From positions 1,922,001 through 1,986,000 of the forward strand of contig NZ_CP013373.1 of NCBI RefSeq assembly GCF_001522585.2: a stretch of 64,000 bases of DNA, in the 5' to 3' direction. Shown piece by piece: positions 1-9,027 of this stretch. Each line of letters opens with the position of its first letter. The stretch's first letter is position 1. Below the pieces are notes generated by a model that was not told the DNA's origin, made no database searches, and worked only from the letters and a program-made list of their open reading frames with translations. Source of the stretch: Burkholderia sp. NRF60-BP8 (GTDB lineage Bacteria; Pseudomonadota; Gammaproteobacteria; Burkholderiales; Burkholderiaceae). A program made the translations under genes and the position numbers.

Positions 1-42
1 CGATTTCGCGACGCAACAAAACCGGCGCGCATGCACATGCGA

Positions 43-882
43 TCAATCGGCCAGCCAGATTGCCGCGGCCATGCGGCCCGTCACGCGGTCGCGCCGATAC
101 GAATAGAAGCGCGCGCGCTCGGCGACCGTGCAAGCCGTCCCGCCGCTCACGTGCACCACGCCCGCACGCACGAGCCGCAGGCGCGCGAGCGCGTAGAGAT
201 CGGCAAGGAACTTGCCGGGCGCGCCGTCCACCGCGACGAACGCACGACGGGTTTCATCATGCTCCGACTGCGGAGCCGTGTCGAGAAACGCGTCGCGCAC
301 GTCGGCGCCGACCTCGAACGCCTGCGGACCGATCGCCGGCCCGAGATAGGCATGCAGCGTGTCCGCCGCGCCGCCCGCGAGCGCCGCGACGCGCGCAGCC
401 GTCTGCTCGACGATGCCGGCCGCGAGCCCGCGCCAGCCCGCATGCGCGGCGCCGACCGCGCGGCCCTGCGCGTCGCACAGCAGCACGGGCAGGCAATCGG
501 CCACCATCACCACGCAGACGGCGCCGGCCCGATCCGTGACGCTCGCGTCGGCCTGCACCGGCGCCGTGGCGGCGGCCGCCGCGGCGATCACCTCGTCCGC
601 CCGCACGATCTGCGCGCCGTGAACCTGCTCGAGCCATGCGGCGCCCGACTGGCCCGCGAGGGCGAGCACGCGCGCGCGATTGATGGCGACATGATCGGGA
701 TCGTCACCCGTATGCAGGCCGAGATTCATCCCGCCCGCCAATGCCGCCCCATCCTGCCAGCGCCCGTACGGGCCTTCGCTCACGCCGCCGTCGCGCGTCG
801 TGATCAGCGCGCGCACGCGCGGCGACACGCGCCAGTCGGGCTGCACGCAGTCCTGCCACGTCAACGGCGCCAGATTCGTCAT
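43..882 (-). CDS. pgeF: PgeF/YfiH purine nucleoside phosphorylase-like (laccase-domain) protein
   Basis: About 279 residues. The family was long called multicopper polyphenol oxidase; later work on YfiH-type proteins points to cytosolic purine nucleoside phosphorylase/adenosine deaminase activity and to hydrolysis of mis-incorporated amino acids in peptidoglycan precursors. The metal-binding His-Cys-His set is visible: QVH near residue 88, ADC near 130 and AAHAGWRG near 147. YLGPAIGP and the C-terminal YSYRRD are also family hallmarks. The start is set at an ATG (882). A GTG at 888 directly after the rluD stop is possible, but the GGAG within the end of rluD is better spaced for 882. It lies immediately downstream of rluD, as in many proteobacteria, so the two are probably co-transcribed. 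Confidence 0.9.
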   Translation of the reverse strand: MTNLAPLTWQDCVQPDWRVSPRVRALITTRDGGVSEGPYGRWQDGAALAGGMNLGLHTGDDPDHVAINRARVLALAGQSGAAWLEQVHGAQIVRADEVIAAAAAATAPVQADASVTDRAGAVCVVMVADCLPVLLCDAQGRAVGAAHAGWRGLAAGIVEQTAARVAALAGGAADTLHAYLGPAIGPQAFEVGADVRDAFLDTAPQSEHDETRRAFVAVDGAPGKFLADLYALARLRLVRAGVVHVSGGTACTVAERARFYSYRRDRVTGRMAAAIWLAD

Positions 883-888
883 CGGCAC

Positions 889-2097
889 TCACTCCTCCTC
901 ATCGTCCAGGTACGGCTCGTCGTCGTGATACTCGCCGCCGAAATCGTCATCGTCGTAGAGATTGTCGTCGTCGTCGAATTCCTCGTCGCCCTGCCCGAAG
1001 CCGAGCGCCGCGACCAGTGCGTTCATGTCGTCCGGCAACGGGCAGCGCCACTGCATCGCCTTGCCCGTGACCGGATGCACGAGACCGAGCCGCCACGCAT
1101 GCAGCGCCTGTCGTGCGAACCCGTCCGGCAGCGGCGCGACCGAGCGCTTGCCGCGCGCACGCCCGTAGACCGGATCGCCGAGCAGCGGATGGCCGGCGTG
1201 CGCGCAGTGCACACGGATCTGATGCGTGCGGCCGGTTTCGAGATCGCATTGAATCGCCGACACCGGCTGACGTTGCCACAGGCATGTGTCAACCGTACGG
1301 AAATGCGTGCGCGCGGGCTTGCCCGACGCGCCGGTAACCACGGCCATGCGCGTGCGCTCGCGCGGGTCGCGGCCGATCGGCGCGTCGATCGTGCCTTCCT
1401 CCGGCATCGTGCCCCACACCAGCGCGAAATAGCGGCGCTTCACTGTGCGGGCCTGCAACTGGCGCACGAGGTCCGTCTGCGCGGCCAGCGTGCGGGCGAC
1501 CACCATCAGGCCGGACGTTTCCTTGTCGAGCCGGTGGACGATCCCCGCGCGCGGCAGGCCGGCCGCCGCGTCGCCGTAGCGATGCAGCAGACCGTTGAGG
1601 ATCGTGCCGCTCCAGTTGCCGGCGGCCGGATGGACGACGAGACCGGCCGGCTTGTTGATGACGACGAGCGCGTCGTCCTCGTAGATCACGTCGAGCAGCA
1701 CGGGCTCCGGCGTGAACGCGAGCTGCTCGGGCAGCAGATCGGGCACGAGCTCGATCTTCGCGCCCAGCGGCACCGGCTGGCGGATCTTCGCCGGCGCGCC
1801 GTCGACAAGCACGCGCTGCGCCTCGATCCAGCTCTGCAGGCGGCTGCGCGAGAATTCGGGGAACAGTTGGGCGAGCGCCTTGTCGAGACGTTCGCCCGCG
1901 AGCGACAGCGGCACTTCGACGATGCGCGGCGCGTCGTCGCGCGCCGCGGACGGCACCACGGGCGCCTGCATCGCGTCGCCGGCCAGATCGTCATCGAGGG
2001 AATCCCCCGACGCGGCGTCGGCGGGCCGATCGCTTGGGCTATAATCTTCGCGATTTGGTGTGCCCGGCTGGGCATTCTGCGAACTTGAACGGGTCAT
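889..2097 (-). CDS. rluD: 23S rRNA pseudouridine synthase RluD
   Basis: Makes pseudouridines at 1911, 1915 and 1917 in helix 69 of 23S rRNA. An S4 RNA-binding domain covers about residues 58-120, and the RluA-type catalytic domain follows with HRLDKETSG, in which Asp191 is the expected catalytic residue. RTHQIRVH near residue 290 is another family motif. The first ~55 residues are not conserved-looking and an internal ATG at 1971 is a credible alternative start; the -10-like TATAAT for bamD lies inside this extension. The last ~33 residues are an Asp/Glu-rich tail unusual for the family. It diverges from bamD, the same arrangement as in E. coli. Confidence 0.93.
   Translation of the reverse strand: MTRSSSQNAQPGTPNREDYSPSDRPADAASGDSLDDDLAGDAMQAPVVPSAARDDAPRIVEVPLSLAGERLDKALAQLFPEFSRSRLQSWIEAQRVLVDGAPAKIRQPVPLGAKIELVPDLLPEQLAFTPEPVLLDVIYEDDALVVINKPAGLVVHPAAGNWSGTILNGLLHRYGDAAAGLPRAGIVHRLDKETSGLMVVARTLAAQTDLVRQLQARTVKRRYFALVWGTMPEEGTIDAPIGRDPRERTRMAVVTGASGKPARTHFRTVDTCLWQRQPVSAIQCDLETGRTHQIRVHCAHAGHPLLGDPVYGRARGKRSVAPLPDGFARQALHAWRLGLVHPVTGKAMQWRCPLPDDMNALVAALGFGQGDEEFDDDDNLYDDDDFGGEYHDDEPYLDDEEE
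2040..2045 (+). promoter_or_regulatory. -10 element (TATAAT) probably for bamD
   Basis: A perfect TATAAT lies 94 bases before the bamD start; no good -35 is seen 16-18 bases upstream. It overlaps the annotated 5' end of rluD on the other strand, which is an argument for the shorter rluD start at 1971. Confidence 0.45.
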
Positions 2098-2138
2098 TTA
2101 GACTGGGTCACCGAGACTTGAAGCTAGGACATGCGAGC

Positions 2139-2963
2139 ATGATGAATTCGACCAAACGCACGGCCAGAACCGTCGCCGCCCGGGCTGCGGCGGTAGCGGC
2201 CGCGGCCCTCATCGCCGGCTGCCACGGCTTGCCGCAGAAGCAGGACGAGACGGCTACCTGGTCGAACAACAAATTATACTCAGAGGCCCAGGACGCACTG
2301 TCCGGCGGCGACTGGGGCAAGTGCGCGAAATATTTCGAATCGCTGCAAGGCCGCGATCCGTTCGGCCATTTCGCGCAACAGGCGCAGATCAACGTTGCAT
2401 ACTGCAACTGGAAGGACAACGAAGCGGCGGCCGCCGACCAGGCCGTCGATCGCTTCATCCAGCTCCACCCCGATCATCCGGATATCCCGTACGCGTACTA
2501 CCTGAAGGGGATGATCCACTTCAACGACGATCTCGGCCTGTTCGGGCGCTTCTCCGGCCAGGACATGAGCGAACGCGATCCGCAGGCGCTGCGCGAATCG
2601 TACGATGCGTTCAAGGTCGTCGTCGACCGCTTCCCGAAAAGCAAGTACGCACCCGATGCGGCCGCGCGGATGCGCTACATCGTCAACGCGCTCGCATCGC
2701 ACGAAGTGCACGCGGCCGACTACTACTATCGCCGCGGCGCGTATGTCGCGGCGATCAACCGCGCCCAGCTCGCGATCAAGGACTACAAGGGCGCGCCGGC
2801 GATCGAAGACGCGCTGCACATCATGATCCTGTCGTACGGCAAGCTGAACCAGCCGGAACTCGCCGAGGACACCAAGCGCGTGCTCGCGGGCACGTTCCCC
2901 GACAGCCCGTACGTGACGGGCCATGCGCGCCCCGGTGCGAAGAAGTCGTGGTGGCAGTTCTGA
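2139..2963 (+). CDS. bamD: Outer-membrane assembly lipoprotein BamD (ComL)
   Basis: Essential lipoprotein of the BAM complex that inserts beta-barrel proteins in the outer membrane; it contacts BamA from the periplasmic side. The product is 274 residues. A signal peptide with several Arg/Lys near the N-terminus and an Ala-rich core ends in the lipobox LIAGC with Cys28 as the lipidated residue. The rest is helical TPR-like sequence, including the HPDHPDIPYAYYLKGM segment typical of BamD. I chose the ATG at 2139 because it gives a proper signal peptide; an in-frame ATG at 2142 is equally possible. It is monocistronic, with a strong terminator 35 bases after its stop. BamB of the same complex is encoded at 20.3 kb. 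Confidence 0.95.
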   Translation: MMNSTKRTARTVAARAAAVAAAALIAGCHGLPQKQDETATWSNNKLYSEAQDALSGGDWGKCAKYFESLQGRDPFGHFAQQAQINVAYCNWKDNEAAAADQAVDRFIQLHPDHPDIPYAYYLKGMIHFNDDLGLFGRFSGQDMSERDPQALRESYDAFKVVVDRFPKSKYAPDAAARMRYIVNALASHEVHAADYYYRRGAYVAAINRAQLAIKDYKGAPAIEDALHIMILSYGKLNQPELAEDTKRVLAGTFPDSPYVTGHARPGAKKSWWQF

Positions 2964-2996
2964 CGCACGGCGCGCTGCAACACCCGTTGCGCATAC

Positions 2997-3027
2997 GAAA
3001 AACCCGGCCATCGAGCCGGGTTTTTTA
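2997..3027. terminator. Bidirectional rho-independent terminator (bamD / dinG)
   Basis: An 8-bp stem (AACCCGGC / GCCGGGTT) with a 6-base loop is flanked by A-rich sequence on the left and a T-run on the right, so it can serve both convergent genes. Confidence 0.88.
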
Positions 3028-3084
3028 TTGGCGCCGCATTCGGTCGACGCCAGGGCGTTCGCGCGGCAAGCGCCGCGCGTGCGC

Positions 3085-5331
3085 TCACGCGCGCTTGTCC
3101 GCGCGGTGCTCGTCGAAGAAATCCTGCACGACCGCGATCTCGCGCGTGCGCTTGAACGGCGGCAAGCTTTGCCAGATCCGGCGCCCGTAAGGCTTGTCGA
3201 CGAGCCGCGTATCGCAGATCATCAGCACGCCGCGATCCGTCTCCGCGCGAATCAACCGGCCCGCGCCCTGCTTCAGCGTGATCACGGCCTGCGGCAGTTG
3301 ATGCACGGCGAACGGGCTCAGCCCCTTCTTCGTCAACGCGTCGAGCCGCGCTGCCAGCACCGGATCGTCCGGCGGCGCGAACGGCAGCTTGTCGATCACG
3401 ACCAGCGACAACGCATCGCCGCGCACGTCCACGCCTTCCCAGAAACTCTGGCTGCCGACCAGGATCGCATTGCCGTACGCGCGGAAACGGTCGAGCAGCT
3501 CGGTGCGGCTTGCGTCGCCCTGCACGAGCAGCGGCATGTTCCAGCCGCGCGATTCGATCGCGTCGCGCAGCTTCGACGCGATCCGGTCGACCGCGCGCAG
3601 CGTCGTGCACAGCATGAACACGCCGCCGCCGGACGCCTCGATCGCCGGCAGCGCGGCATCGAAGACGGCGTCGGTAAATGCCGGCGACGACGGCTGCGGC
3701 AGATTGCGCGGCACGTACAGCAGCCCCTGCGACTGGTAATCGAACGGGCTGGCGAGCGTCATCGAACGACGCGAGCTGAGGCCCATCTGCGCCGCGTAGT
3801 GCGTGAAATCGCCGCGCACCGACAACGTCGCCGACGTGAACACCCATGCACGCGGTACGCCCGCACGCTGTTTCGCGAAAATCGGCGCCACCGACAGCGG
3901 CGTTTCATGGAGCTGGACGGTATGCGCGAACACCTCGACCCAGCGCACCTTCTCGTTCGGATCGCCGTCGGCGGCCGCGTTGTCGCCGGCCGCCGCATCG
4001 GCCTTCGCTGCCGCTTGCGCCGCGCCGGGCGCGACCCAGCCCGCCAGCAGGTCCTGCAGCTCGCGGGCGCGCCGCAGGCATGCGCCGAGCGATTCCGCGC
4101 GCTCGGCCTGGCTCGCGAGCGCCGTTGCGAGCGCATCGAGCGCAACGTCGAGCGCGTCGAGCGCACCGAACATCGGGTGATCGTCGCCGAGCTGTGCGAG
4201 CGACATGCGCACGATCTGGTCGTTCGCGAACGCGAGACGCAAGTCGCGCGCCGCGCGCTCGAGATCGCCGCCGAGCTTCACCCACTCCACCGCATCGCGC
4301 GCATGGCTCAGGCCCTCGGCGACCGTGTCGCGCGCGAGCTCGAGGATCTGCGTCGTCGACAGCGTCTCGCCGAAGAACAGCGTCGCCGTTTCCGGCAACT
4401 GGTGCGCTTCGTCGAAGATGATCGTGTTCGCGTTCGGCAGCAGTTCGGCCATCCCCGTGTCGCGCAGCATGATGTCCGCGAAGAACAGGTGATGGTTGAC
4501 GACGACGACGTCGGCCTGCTGGGCCTCGCGCCGCGCCTGCATCACGAAGCATTCCTTGTAGTGCGGGCACTCCTGGCCGAGGCAATTGTCGCGCGTGGAC
4601 GTGACCATCGACCACACGGGCGCCGTTTCCGGCACGCTCGCGAGTTCGGCCTTGTCGCCGCTCTTCGTGATTTTCGCGAAGCGGACGATTTCCTGCAGAT
4701 ACGCGGTGTCCTGCCGCGACGGCAGCCGGCCGTTGTCGGCGGTGCGTTGCAGGTAGTAATGGCAGAGGTAGTTCGAGCGTCCCTTGAGCATCGCGACCGT
4801 CACCGGCACCGCGAGCGCGTTGCGCACGGTCGGGATGTCGCGCTGGAACAACTGGTCCTGCAGGTGCTTCGTGCCGGTCGACACGATCACCTTGCCGCCC
4901 CACAACATGGCGGGCACGAGATACGCGTAGGTCTTGCCGGTACCCGTGCCGGCCTCGACGATCAGCGTGTTGTCGCCTGCGTCGTTGTCGGATTCGGCTG
5001 GCGCGGCGGCGTCCCCGGCCGCCTCGGCCGCCTGGCCGCCGTCGCCGAGGCGGCGCGCCGGCCGCTTGCGGGTTTCGAAGATCTCGGGCTCGGGCATCCG
5101 GCGTGCGGACGCTTCCATCGCGGACGCGACCGCGCGCGCCATCTCGATCTGCGACGTACGCGGTCGATAGCCGTCGAGCGCGCGCGCCAGCAACCCGCCT
5201 TCGCCGAAGATCGTGTCGAGTTCGTCGACGCGCTTGCGGCTCAGCTCGAAAGTGCCTTCGGGCGCACGAACGCGCCCGGCGGACGTCGTGTCACGCCGGG
5301 CATCGGGGGTGGCTTCAAGCGGTGAATTCAA
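3085..5331 (-). CDS. dinG: ATP-dependent DNA helicase, DinG/YoaA family
   Basis: Superfamily 2 iron-sulphur 5'-3' helicase of the XPD/DinG/YoaA group, acting on R-loops, G4 and damaged DNA. Visible parts: a Q-motif-like segment near residues 55-64, Walker A AGTGTGKT at 127-134, four cysteines at about 190, 250, 255 and 261 that would bind the 4Fe-4S cluster, DEAH at 307-310, and a C-terminal motif VI region with QGAGRLIR. DEAHQLPE and the overall pattern are slightly closer to YoaA than to classical DinG. Between the Q motif and Walker A is a ~45-residue Ala/Asp/Gly-rich insert. The longest frame begins at a TTG with AGGA ten bases upstream, and no ATG lies before the conserved core, so the exact start is uncertain. 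Confidence 0.88.
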   Translation of the reverse strand: MNSPLEATPDARRDTTSAGRVRAPEGTFELSRKRVDELDTIFGEGGLLARALDGYRPRTSQIEMARAVASAMEASARRMPEPEIFETRKRPARRLGDGGQAAEAAGDAAAPAESDNDAGDNTLIVEAGTGTGKTYAYLVPAMLWGGKVIVSTGTKHLQDQLFQRDIPTVRNALAVPVTVAMLKGRSNYLCHYYLQRTADNGRLPSRQDTAYLQEIVRFAKITKSGDKAELASVPETAPVWSMVTSTRDNCLGQECPHYKECFVMQARREAQQADVVVVNHHLFFADIMLRDTGMAELLPNANTIIFDEAHQLPETATLFFGETLSTTQILELARDTVAEGLSHARDAVEWVKLGGDLERAARDLRLAFANDQIVRMSLAQLGDDHPMFGALDALDVALDALATALASQAERAESLGACLRRARELQDLLAGWVAPGAAQAAAKADAAAGDNAAADGDPNEKVRWVEVFAHTVQLHETPLSVAPIFAKQRAGVPRAWVFTSATLSVRGDFTHYAAQMGLSSRRSMTLASPFDYQSQGLLYVPRNLPQPSSPAFTDAVFDAALPAIEASGGGVFMLCTTLRAVDRIASKLRDAIESRGWNMPLLVQGDASRTELLDRFRAYGNAILVGSQSFWEGVDVRGDALSLVVIDKLPFAPPDDPVLAARLDALTKKGLSPFAVHQLPQAVITLKQGAGRLIRAETDRGVLMICDTRLVDKPYGRRIWQSLPPFKRTREIAVVQDFFDEHRADKRA

Positions 5332-5386
5332 GGCAAGCGTTCCTGTGTCCAGCGCCCGAGCGGCGCCGGCGCTTGCCAGGCCGCGC

Positions 5387-5602
5387 TCAGGCGCGCTTAT
5401 CCGGTTCGAGCTGCGATTGCAGCAAAATGATTTTGTCCTTGGCGGCCAGCTTTTCCTTCTTCAGCCGGTGCAGCGTGATGTCGTCGATGTCGGAGTGTCC
5501 TTCCTTCAGCTCGATCTCCCGAGCGAGCTGCTGGTGCTGCTCCTGCAATGCAGCCAAACGGTTGTGCAATTCCTGCTGCTGTTCCGTGTGACGGTTTTGC
5601 AT
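5387..5602 (-). CDS. YdcH-family (DUF465) small protein
   Basis: The product is 71 residues, almost entirely predicted coiled coil, Gln/Glu/Lys rich, with the family-typical LHRLKKEKLAAKDKI segment in the C-terminal half. The molecular function of the family is not established. The start is an ATG with an excellent GGAGG ribosome-binding site. It sits 55 bases upstream of dinG on the same strand and may be co-transcribed with it. Confidence 0.85.
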   Translation of the reverse strand: MQNRHTEQQQELHNRLAALQEQHQQLAREIELKEGHSDIDDITLHRLKKEKLAAKDKIILLQSQLEPDKRA

Positions 5603-5678
5603 ACCTGCCTCCTCATCGAAGCAGCGCGACGGCTGGCGTGCCGACGCGCCCGAGACTGAGCCCGATCAATTCAACACG

Positions 5679-6428
5679 TTACTGCCCCTGCTGTTGCTGC
5701 TTGGCCTTCTCGGCCGCTTCCTGCTGACGCCGCTCGACATCGGCCTTGTGCTGCGCGGCTGCCTTCTGCTTCTGCTCGTAGCGCGTGGCGTTGTCCGCCC
5801 GCTCCTGCGCCTTCTGCGCCGCCTGCTGGTGCGCCTGGTCGAGCTTGCGCTGGAAATCCGCCTGCTTCTGGTCGTATGCCTGCTTGTTCGCCGCGCGTTG
5901 CGGGGCTTCCGCGCCGCGCTGCGCCTGCTTCAGTGCATTCTGCTCCTGCTTGTCGCGGAATGCAGCCGCGTTCGCCGCGTCGTTCGCCGCCCGCTGCGGC
6001 GCTTCCGCCGCGTCCCGGGCCTGCTTCAGCGCCTGCTGCTGGTCGCGCTGCTGCGCCCGCACCGCGCGCTGCTCGTCGTTGAGCGCGAGTTGCTCCTGGC
6101 GAATGCTCGCCCGCTCCTCGCGCATCCGATCGCGCGCCTTGCCGAGACAATGGTTGACGAAGAACTTGCTGTAACAATCGTGCTCCGCCACCGCATAACG
6201 ATAATCGTTTTCCGCGGAACGTTGATTGAGCACTTTTTGACGGGCGTCGAAATCCGGCGCGGCGGAGGCTGCGACGGGCGCGGAAGCGGCGGCGTCCGGC
6301 GCGCTGGCGCCCGAGGCCTGCGCGAATGCGCCGGAAGGCCCGGCAGACAAAGCGGCGGCGAGCGCTGCGCCGAGCGCGACGAGAGAAATACGGGAAGTTG
6401 GCAACGTCGTAGGAAAGCTGCGGGACAT
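5679..6428 (-). CDS. Secreted Ala/Gln-rich coiled-coil protein of unknown function
   Basis: The product is 249 residues. A clear signal peptide (hydrophobic Leu/Ala core, cleavage probably after AFAQA near residue 38) is followed by a short Ala/Ser/Pro linker, then a small conserved-looking block with two cysteines in [11 protein letters not shown] that could form a disulphide in the periplasm. From about residue 115 the chain is highly charged helical sequence rich in Gln, Ala, Lys and Arg, with two copies of a unit containing ALKQA, then EAPQRAAN. I recognise no domain. It diverges from tex. Periplasmic location is inferred from the signal peptide; no function can be assigned. Confidence 0.75.
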   Translation of the reverse strand: MSRSFPTTLPTSRISLVALGAALAAALSAGPSGAFAQASGASAPDAAASAPVAASAAPDFDARQKVLNQRSAENDYRYAVAEHDCYSKFFVNHCLGKARDRMREERASIRQEQLALNDEQRAVRAQQRDQQQALKQARDAAEAPQRAANDAANAAAFRDKQEQNALKQAQRGAEAPQRAANKQAYDQKQADFQRKLDQAHQQAAQKAQERADNATRYEQKQKAAAQHKADVERRQQEAAEKAKQQQQGQ

Positions 6429-6451
6429 GTGTCAAATTCTATCACCCCCGG

Positions 6452-6479
6452 CTGGACGCTCCGCCATTTATGGCAAAAT
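6452..6479 (+). promoter_or_regulatory. Candidate sigma-70 promoter for tex
   Basis: CTGGAC at 6452-6457 and CAAAAT at 6474-6479 are separated by 16 bases, about 115 bases upstream of tex. This is the only reasonable hexamer pair I see in the divergent region. Confidence 0.35.
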
Positions 6480-6592
6480 GCCCCGCTTCATTCACCCGCG
6501 GCCTCTGGCCCGGCGGGCCGGCCGGGCAGCCCGCCGCTCCGGGCCTGCCGGCCCGCGCCGCGATTTCAGCAGGCAGACAGACCATCCACGAC

Positions 6593-8917
6593 ATGACGGA
6601 AACCGTAGCACTCAAGATCGTACAGCGCATCGCCACCGAACTGTCCGTCCAGCCGCGCCAGGTCGCGGCGGCCGTGCAACTTCTCGACGAAGGCTCGACC
6701 GTTCCGTTCATTGCCCGGTACCGCAAGGAAGTGACCGGCAACCTGGACGACACGCAGTTGCGCCAGCTCGAGGAACGCCTCCTGTACCTGCGCGAACTCG
6801 AGGATCGCCGCGCCGCGATCCTGTCGAGCATCGACGAACAGGGCAAGCTGACCGACGAACTGCGTGCCGCGATCGACGCGGCCGACAGCAAGCAGGTGCT
6901 CGAGGACCTTTATCTGCCGTACAAGCCGAAGCGCCGCACGCGTGCGCAGATCGCCCGCGAGGCAGGCCTCGAGCCGCTCGCACAGGCGCTGCTCGCGAAT
7001 CCGCTGCTCGACCCGCAGACCGAGGCGGCCGCGTATGTCGACGCCGACAAGGGCGTCGCCGACGTGAAGGCCGCGCTCGACGGCGCGCGCGACATCCTGT
7101 CCGAACAGTTCGGCGAGACGGCGGAGCTGCTCGGCAAGCTGCGTGACTACCTGCACAACCAGGGCGTCGTGTCGTCGGCGGTCGTGGAGGGCAAGGAAAA
7201 CGAGGAAGGCGAGAAATTCCGCGACTATTACGACTACGCGGAAACGATCAAGACGGTGCCGTCGCACCGCGCGCTCGCGCTGTTCCGCGGCCGCAACGCG
7301 GGCGTGCTGACGATCAAGCTCGGCCTCGGCGAAGAGCTCGACGCGCAGGTGCCGCATCCCGGCGAGGCGATGATCGCGCGCCATTTCGGCATCGCGAACC
7401 AGAATCGCCCGGCCGACAAATGGCTGTCCGACGTCTGCCGCTGGTGCTGGCGCGTGAAGGTGCAGCCGCATATCGAAAACGAACTGCTCACGCAACTGCG
7501 CGAAACGGCCGAAACCGAAGCGATCCGCGTGTTCGCGCGCAACCTGAACGACCTGCTGCTGGCCGCCCCGGCCGGCCCGAAGGCCGTAATCGGCCTCGAC
7601 CCCGGCCTGCGCACCGGCGTGAAGGTCGCGGTCGTCGATCGCACCGGCAAGGTGCTCGCGACCGACACGATCTACCCGCACGAACCGCGCCGCGACTGGG
7701 ACGGCTCGATCGCGAAACTCGCGCGCCTCGCCGCGCAGACGCAGGCCGAACTGATCAGCATCGGCAACGGCACCGCGTCGCGCGAAACCGACAAGCTCGC
7801 GAGCGAACTGATCGCGAAACACCCGGAGCTGCGGCTGCAGAAGATCGTCGTGTCGGAAGCCGGCGCGTCGGTCTACTCGGCGTCCGAGCTCGCCGCGAAG
7901 GAATTCCCGGAGCTCGACGTGTCGCTGCGCGGCGCCGTGTCGATCGCCCGTCGCCTGCAGGACCCGCTCGCCGAGCTCGTGAAGATCGAGCCGAAGGCGA
8001 TCGGCGTCGGCCAGTATCAGCACGACGTGAACCAGCGCGAACTCGCCCGCTCGCTCGACGCGGTCGTCGAGGATTGCGTGAACGCGGTCGGCGTCGACGC
8101 GAACACGGCGTCGGCCCCGCTGCTCGCCCGCGTGTCGGGCCTGAACGCGACGCTCGCGCGCAACATCGTCGACTATCGCGACGCGAACGGCCCGTTCCCG
8201 TCGCGCGAGCACCTGCGCAAGGTGCCGCGCCTCGGCGACAAGACCTTCGAACAGGCCGCCGGCTTCCTGCGCATCAACGGCGGCGAGAATCCGCTCGATC
8301 GCTCGTCGGTGCACCCGGAAGCGTATCCGGTCGTCGAACGGATGCTCGCGAAGATCAACAAGCGCATCGACGACGTGCTCGGCAACCGCGAAGCGCTAGC
8401 GGGCCTGTCGCCGATGGAATTCGTTGACGAACGTTTCGGCCTGCCGACCGTGCGCGACATCCTGGCCGAGCTGGAAAAGCCGGGCCGCGATCCACGCCCG
8501 GAATTCAAGACGGCCACGTTCCGCGAAGGCGTCGAGAAGGTCTCGGATCTCGTGCCGGGCATGACGCTCGAAGGCGTCGTGACGAACGTCGCCGCATTCG
8601 GCGCGTTCGTGGATATCGGCGTGCACCAGGACGGCCTCGTCCACGTGTCCGCGATGTCGACGAAGTTCATCAAGGATCCGCACGAAGTCGTGAAGGCCGG
8701 CCAGGTCGTCAAGGTGAAGGTGATCGACGTCGACGTGAAGCGCCAGCGCATTCCGCTGACGATGCGCCTCGACGACGACGCGGCAGCCCCCGGCACGTCG
8801 TCGCGCGGCGGCCAGGATCGCGGCAACGCGGGGCGCGGCGCCGCCCGCCCGCAGCGGACGCGCGAGCCGGAACCGGCCGGCGCGATGGCCGCGGCATTCG
8901 CGAAGCTGAAACGCTGA
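6593..8917 (+). CDS. tex: Tex family RNA-binding transcription accessory protein
   Basis: Cytoplasmic nucleic-acid-binding protein of 774 residues, the usual family length (E. coli YhgF 773). Order of parts: N-terminal helical Tex domain, a YqgF/RNase H-like domain around residues 325-450 ([13 protein letters not shown]), helix-hairpin-helix repeats around 490-560 ([19 protein letters not shown]), and a C-terminal S1 RNA-binding domain around 640-715 ([20 protein letters not shown]). The last ~55 residues are a low-complexity Gly/Arg/Ala tail. The ATG at 6593 was chosen over upstream in-frame starts because it matches the family N-terminus (MTETVALKI). It is monocistronic, ending at a very strong terminator. 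Confidence 0.95.
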   Translation: MTETVALKIVQRIATELSVQPRQVAAAVQLLDEGSTVPFIARYRKEVTGNLDDTQLRQLEERLLYLRELEDRRAAILSSIDEQGKLTDELRAAIDAADSKQVLEDLYLPYKPKRRTRAQIAREAGLEPLAQALLANPLLDPQTEAAAYVDADKGVADVKAALDGARDILSEQFGETAELLGKLRDYLHNQGVVSSAVVEGKENEEGEKFRDYYDYAETIKTVPSHRALALFRGRNAGVLTIKLGLGEELDAQVPHPGEAMIARHFGIANQNRPADKWLSDVCRWCWRVKVQPHIENELLTQLRETAETEAIRVFARNLNDLLLAAPAGPKAVIGLDPGLRTGVKVAVVDRTGKVLATDTIYPHEPRRDWDGSIAKLARLAAQTQAELISIGNGTASRETDKLASELIAKHPELRLQKIVVSEAGASVYSASELAAKEFPELDVSLRGAVSIARRLQDPLAELVKIEPKAIGVGQYQHDVNQRELARSLDAVVEDCVNAVGVDANTASAPLLARVSGLNATLARNIVDYRDANGPFPSREHLRKVPRLGDKTFEQAAGFLRINGGENPLDRSSVHPEAYPVVERMLAKINKRIDDVLGNREALAGLSPMEFVDERFGLPTVRDILAELEKPGRDPRPEFKTATFREGVEKVSDLVPGMTLEGVVTNVAAFGAFVDIGVHQDGLVHVSAMSTKFIKDPHEVVKAGQVVKVKVIDVDVKRQRIPLTMRLDDDAAAPGTSSRGGQDRGNAGRGAARPQRTREPEPAGAMAAAFAKLKR

Positions 8918-8925
8918 GTCGAAGG

Positions 8926-8977
8926 CGCCGAAGCAATAAAAAACCCGCCGAAAGGCGGGTTTTTTATTGCTTCGGCG
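8926..8977. terminator. Perfect 24-bp inverted-repeat terminator (tex / kup)
   Basis: The arms 8926-8949 and 8954-8977 are perfectly complementary over 24 bases around a GAAA loop. The inner GC stem is flanked by A6 and T6 runs, so it is a bidirectional intrinsic terminator between convergent tex and kup. The outer arm half extends the symmetry well beyond what termination needs. Confidence 0.92.
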
Positions 8978-9027
8978 GCGCGCAGCCCGATTCGGCATGG
9001 GCCGCATACGCAGCCCGCTCGCGCCCG

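Noticed and set aside
42..900. Multicopper laccase activity for the first gene
   Set aside because: The old family name implies this, but the visible His-Cys-His site fits a single zinc, not the multicopper arrangement of true laccases.
31..2088. A 685-residue open frame on the plus strand opposite pgeF and rluD
   Set aside because: It is an Arg/His/Ala-rich antisense shadow of two well-recognised genes, a common artefact of high-GC third positions.
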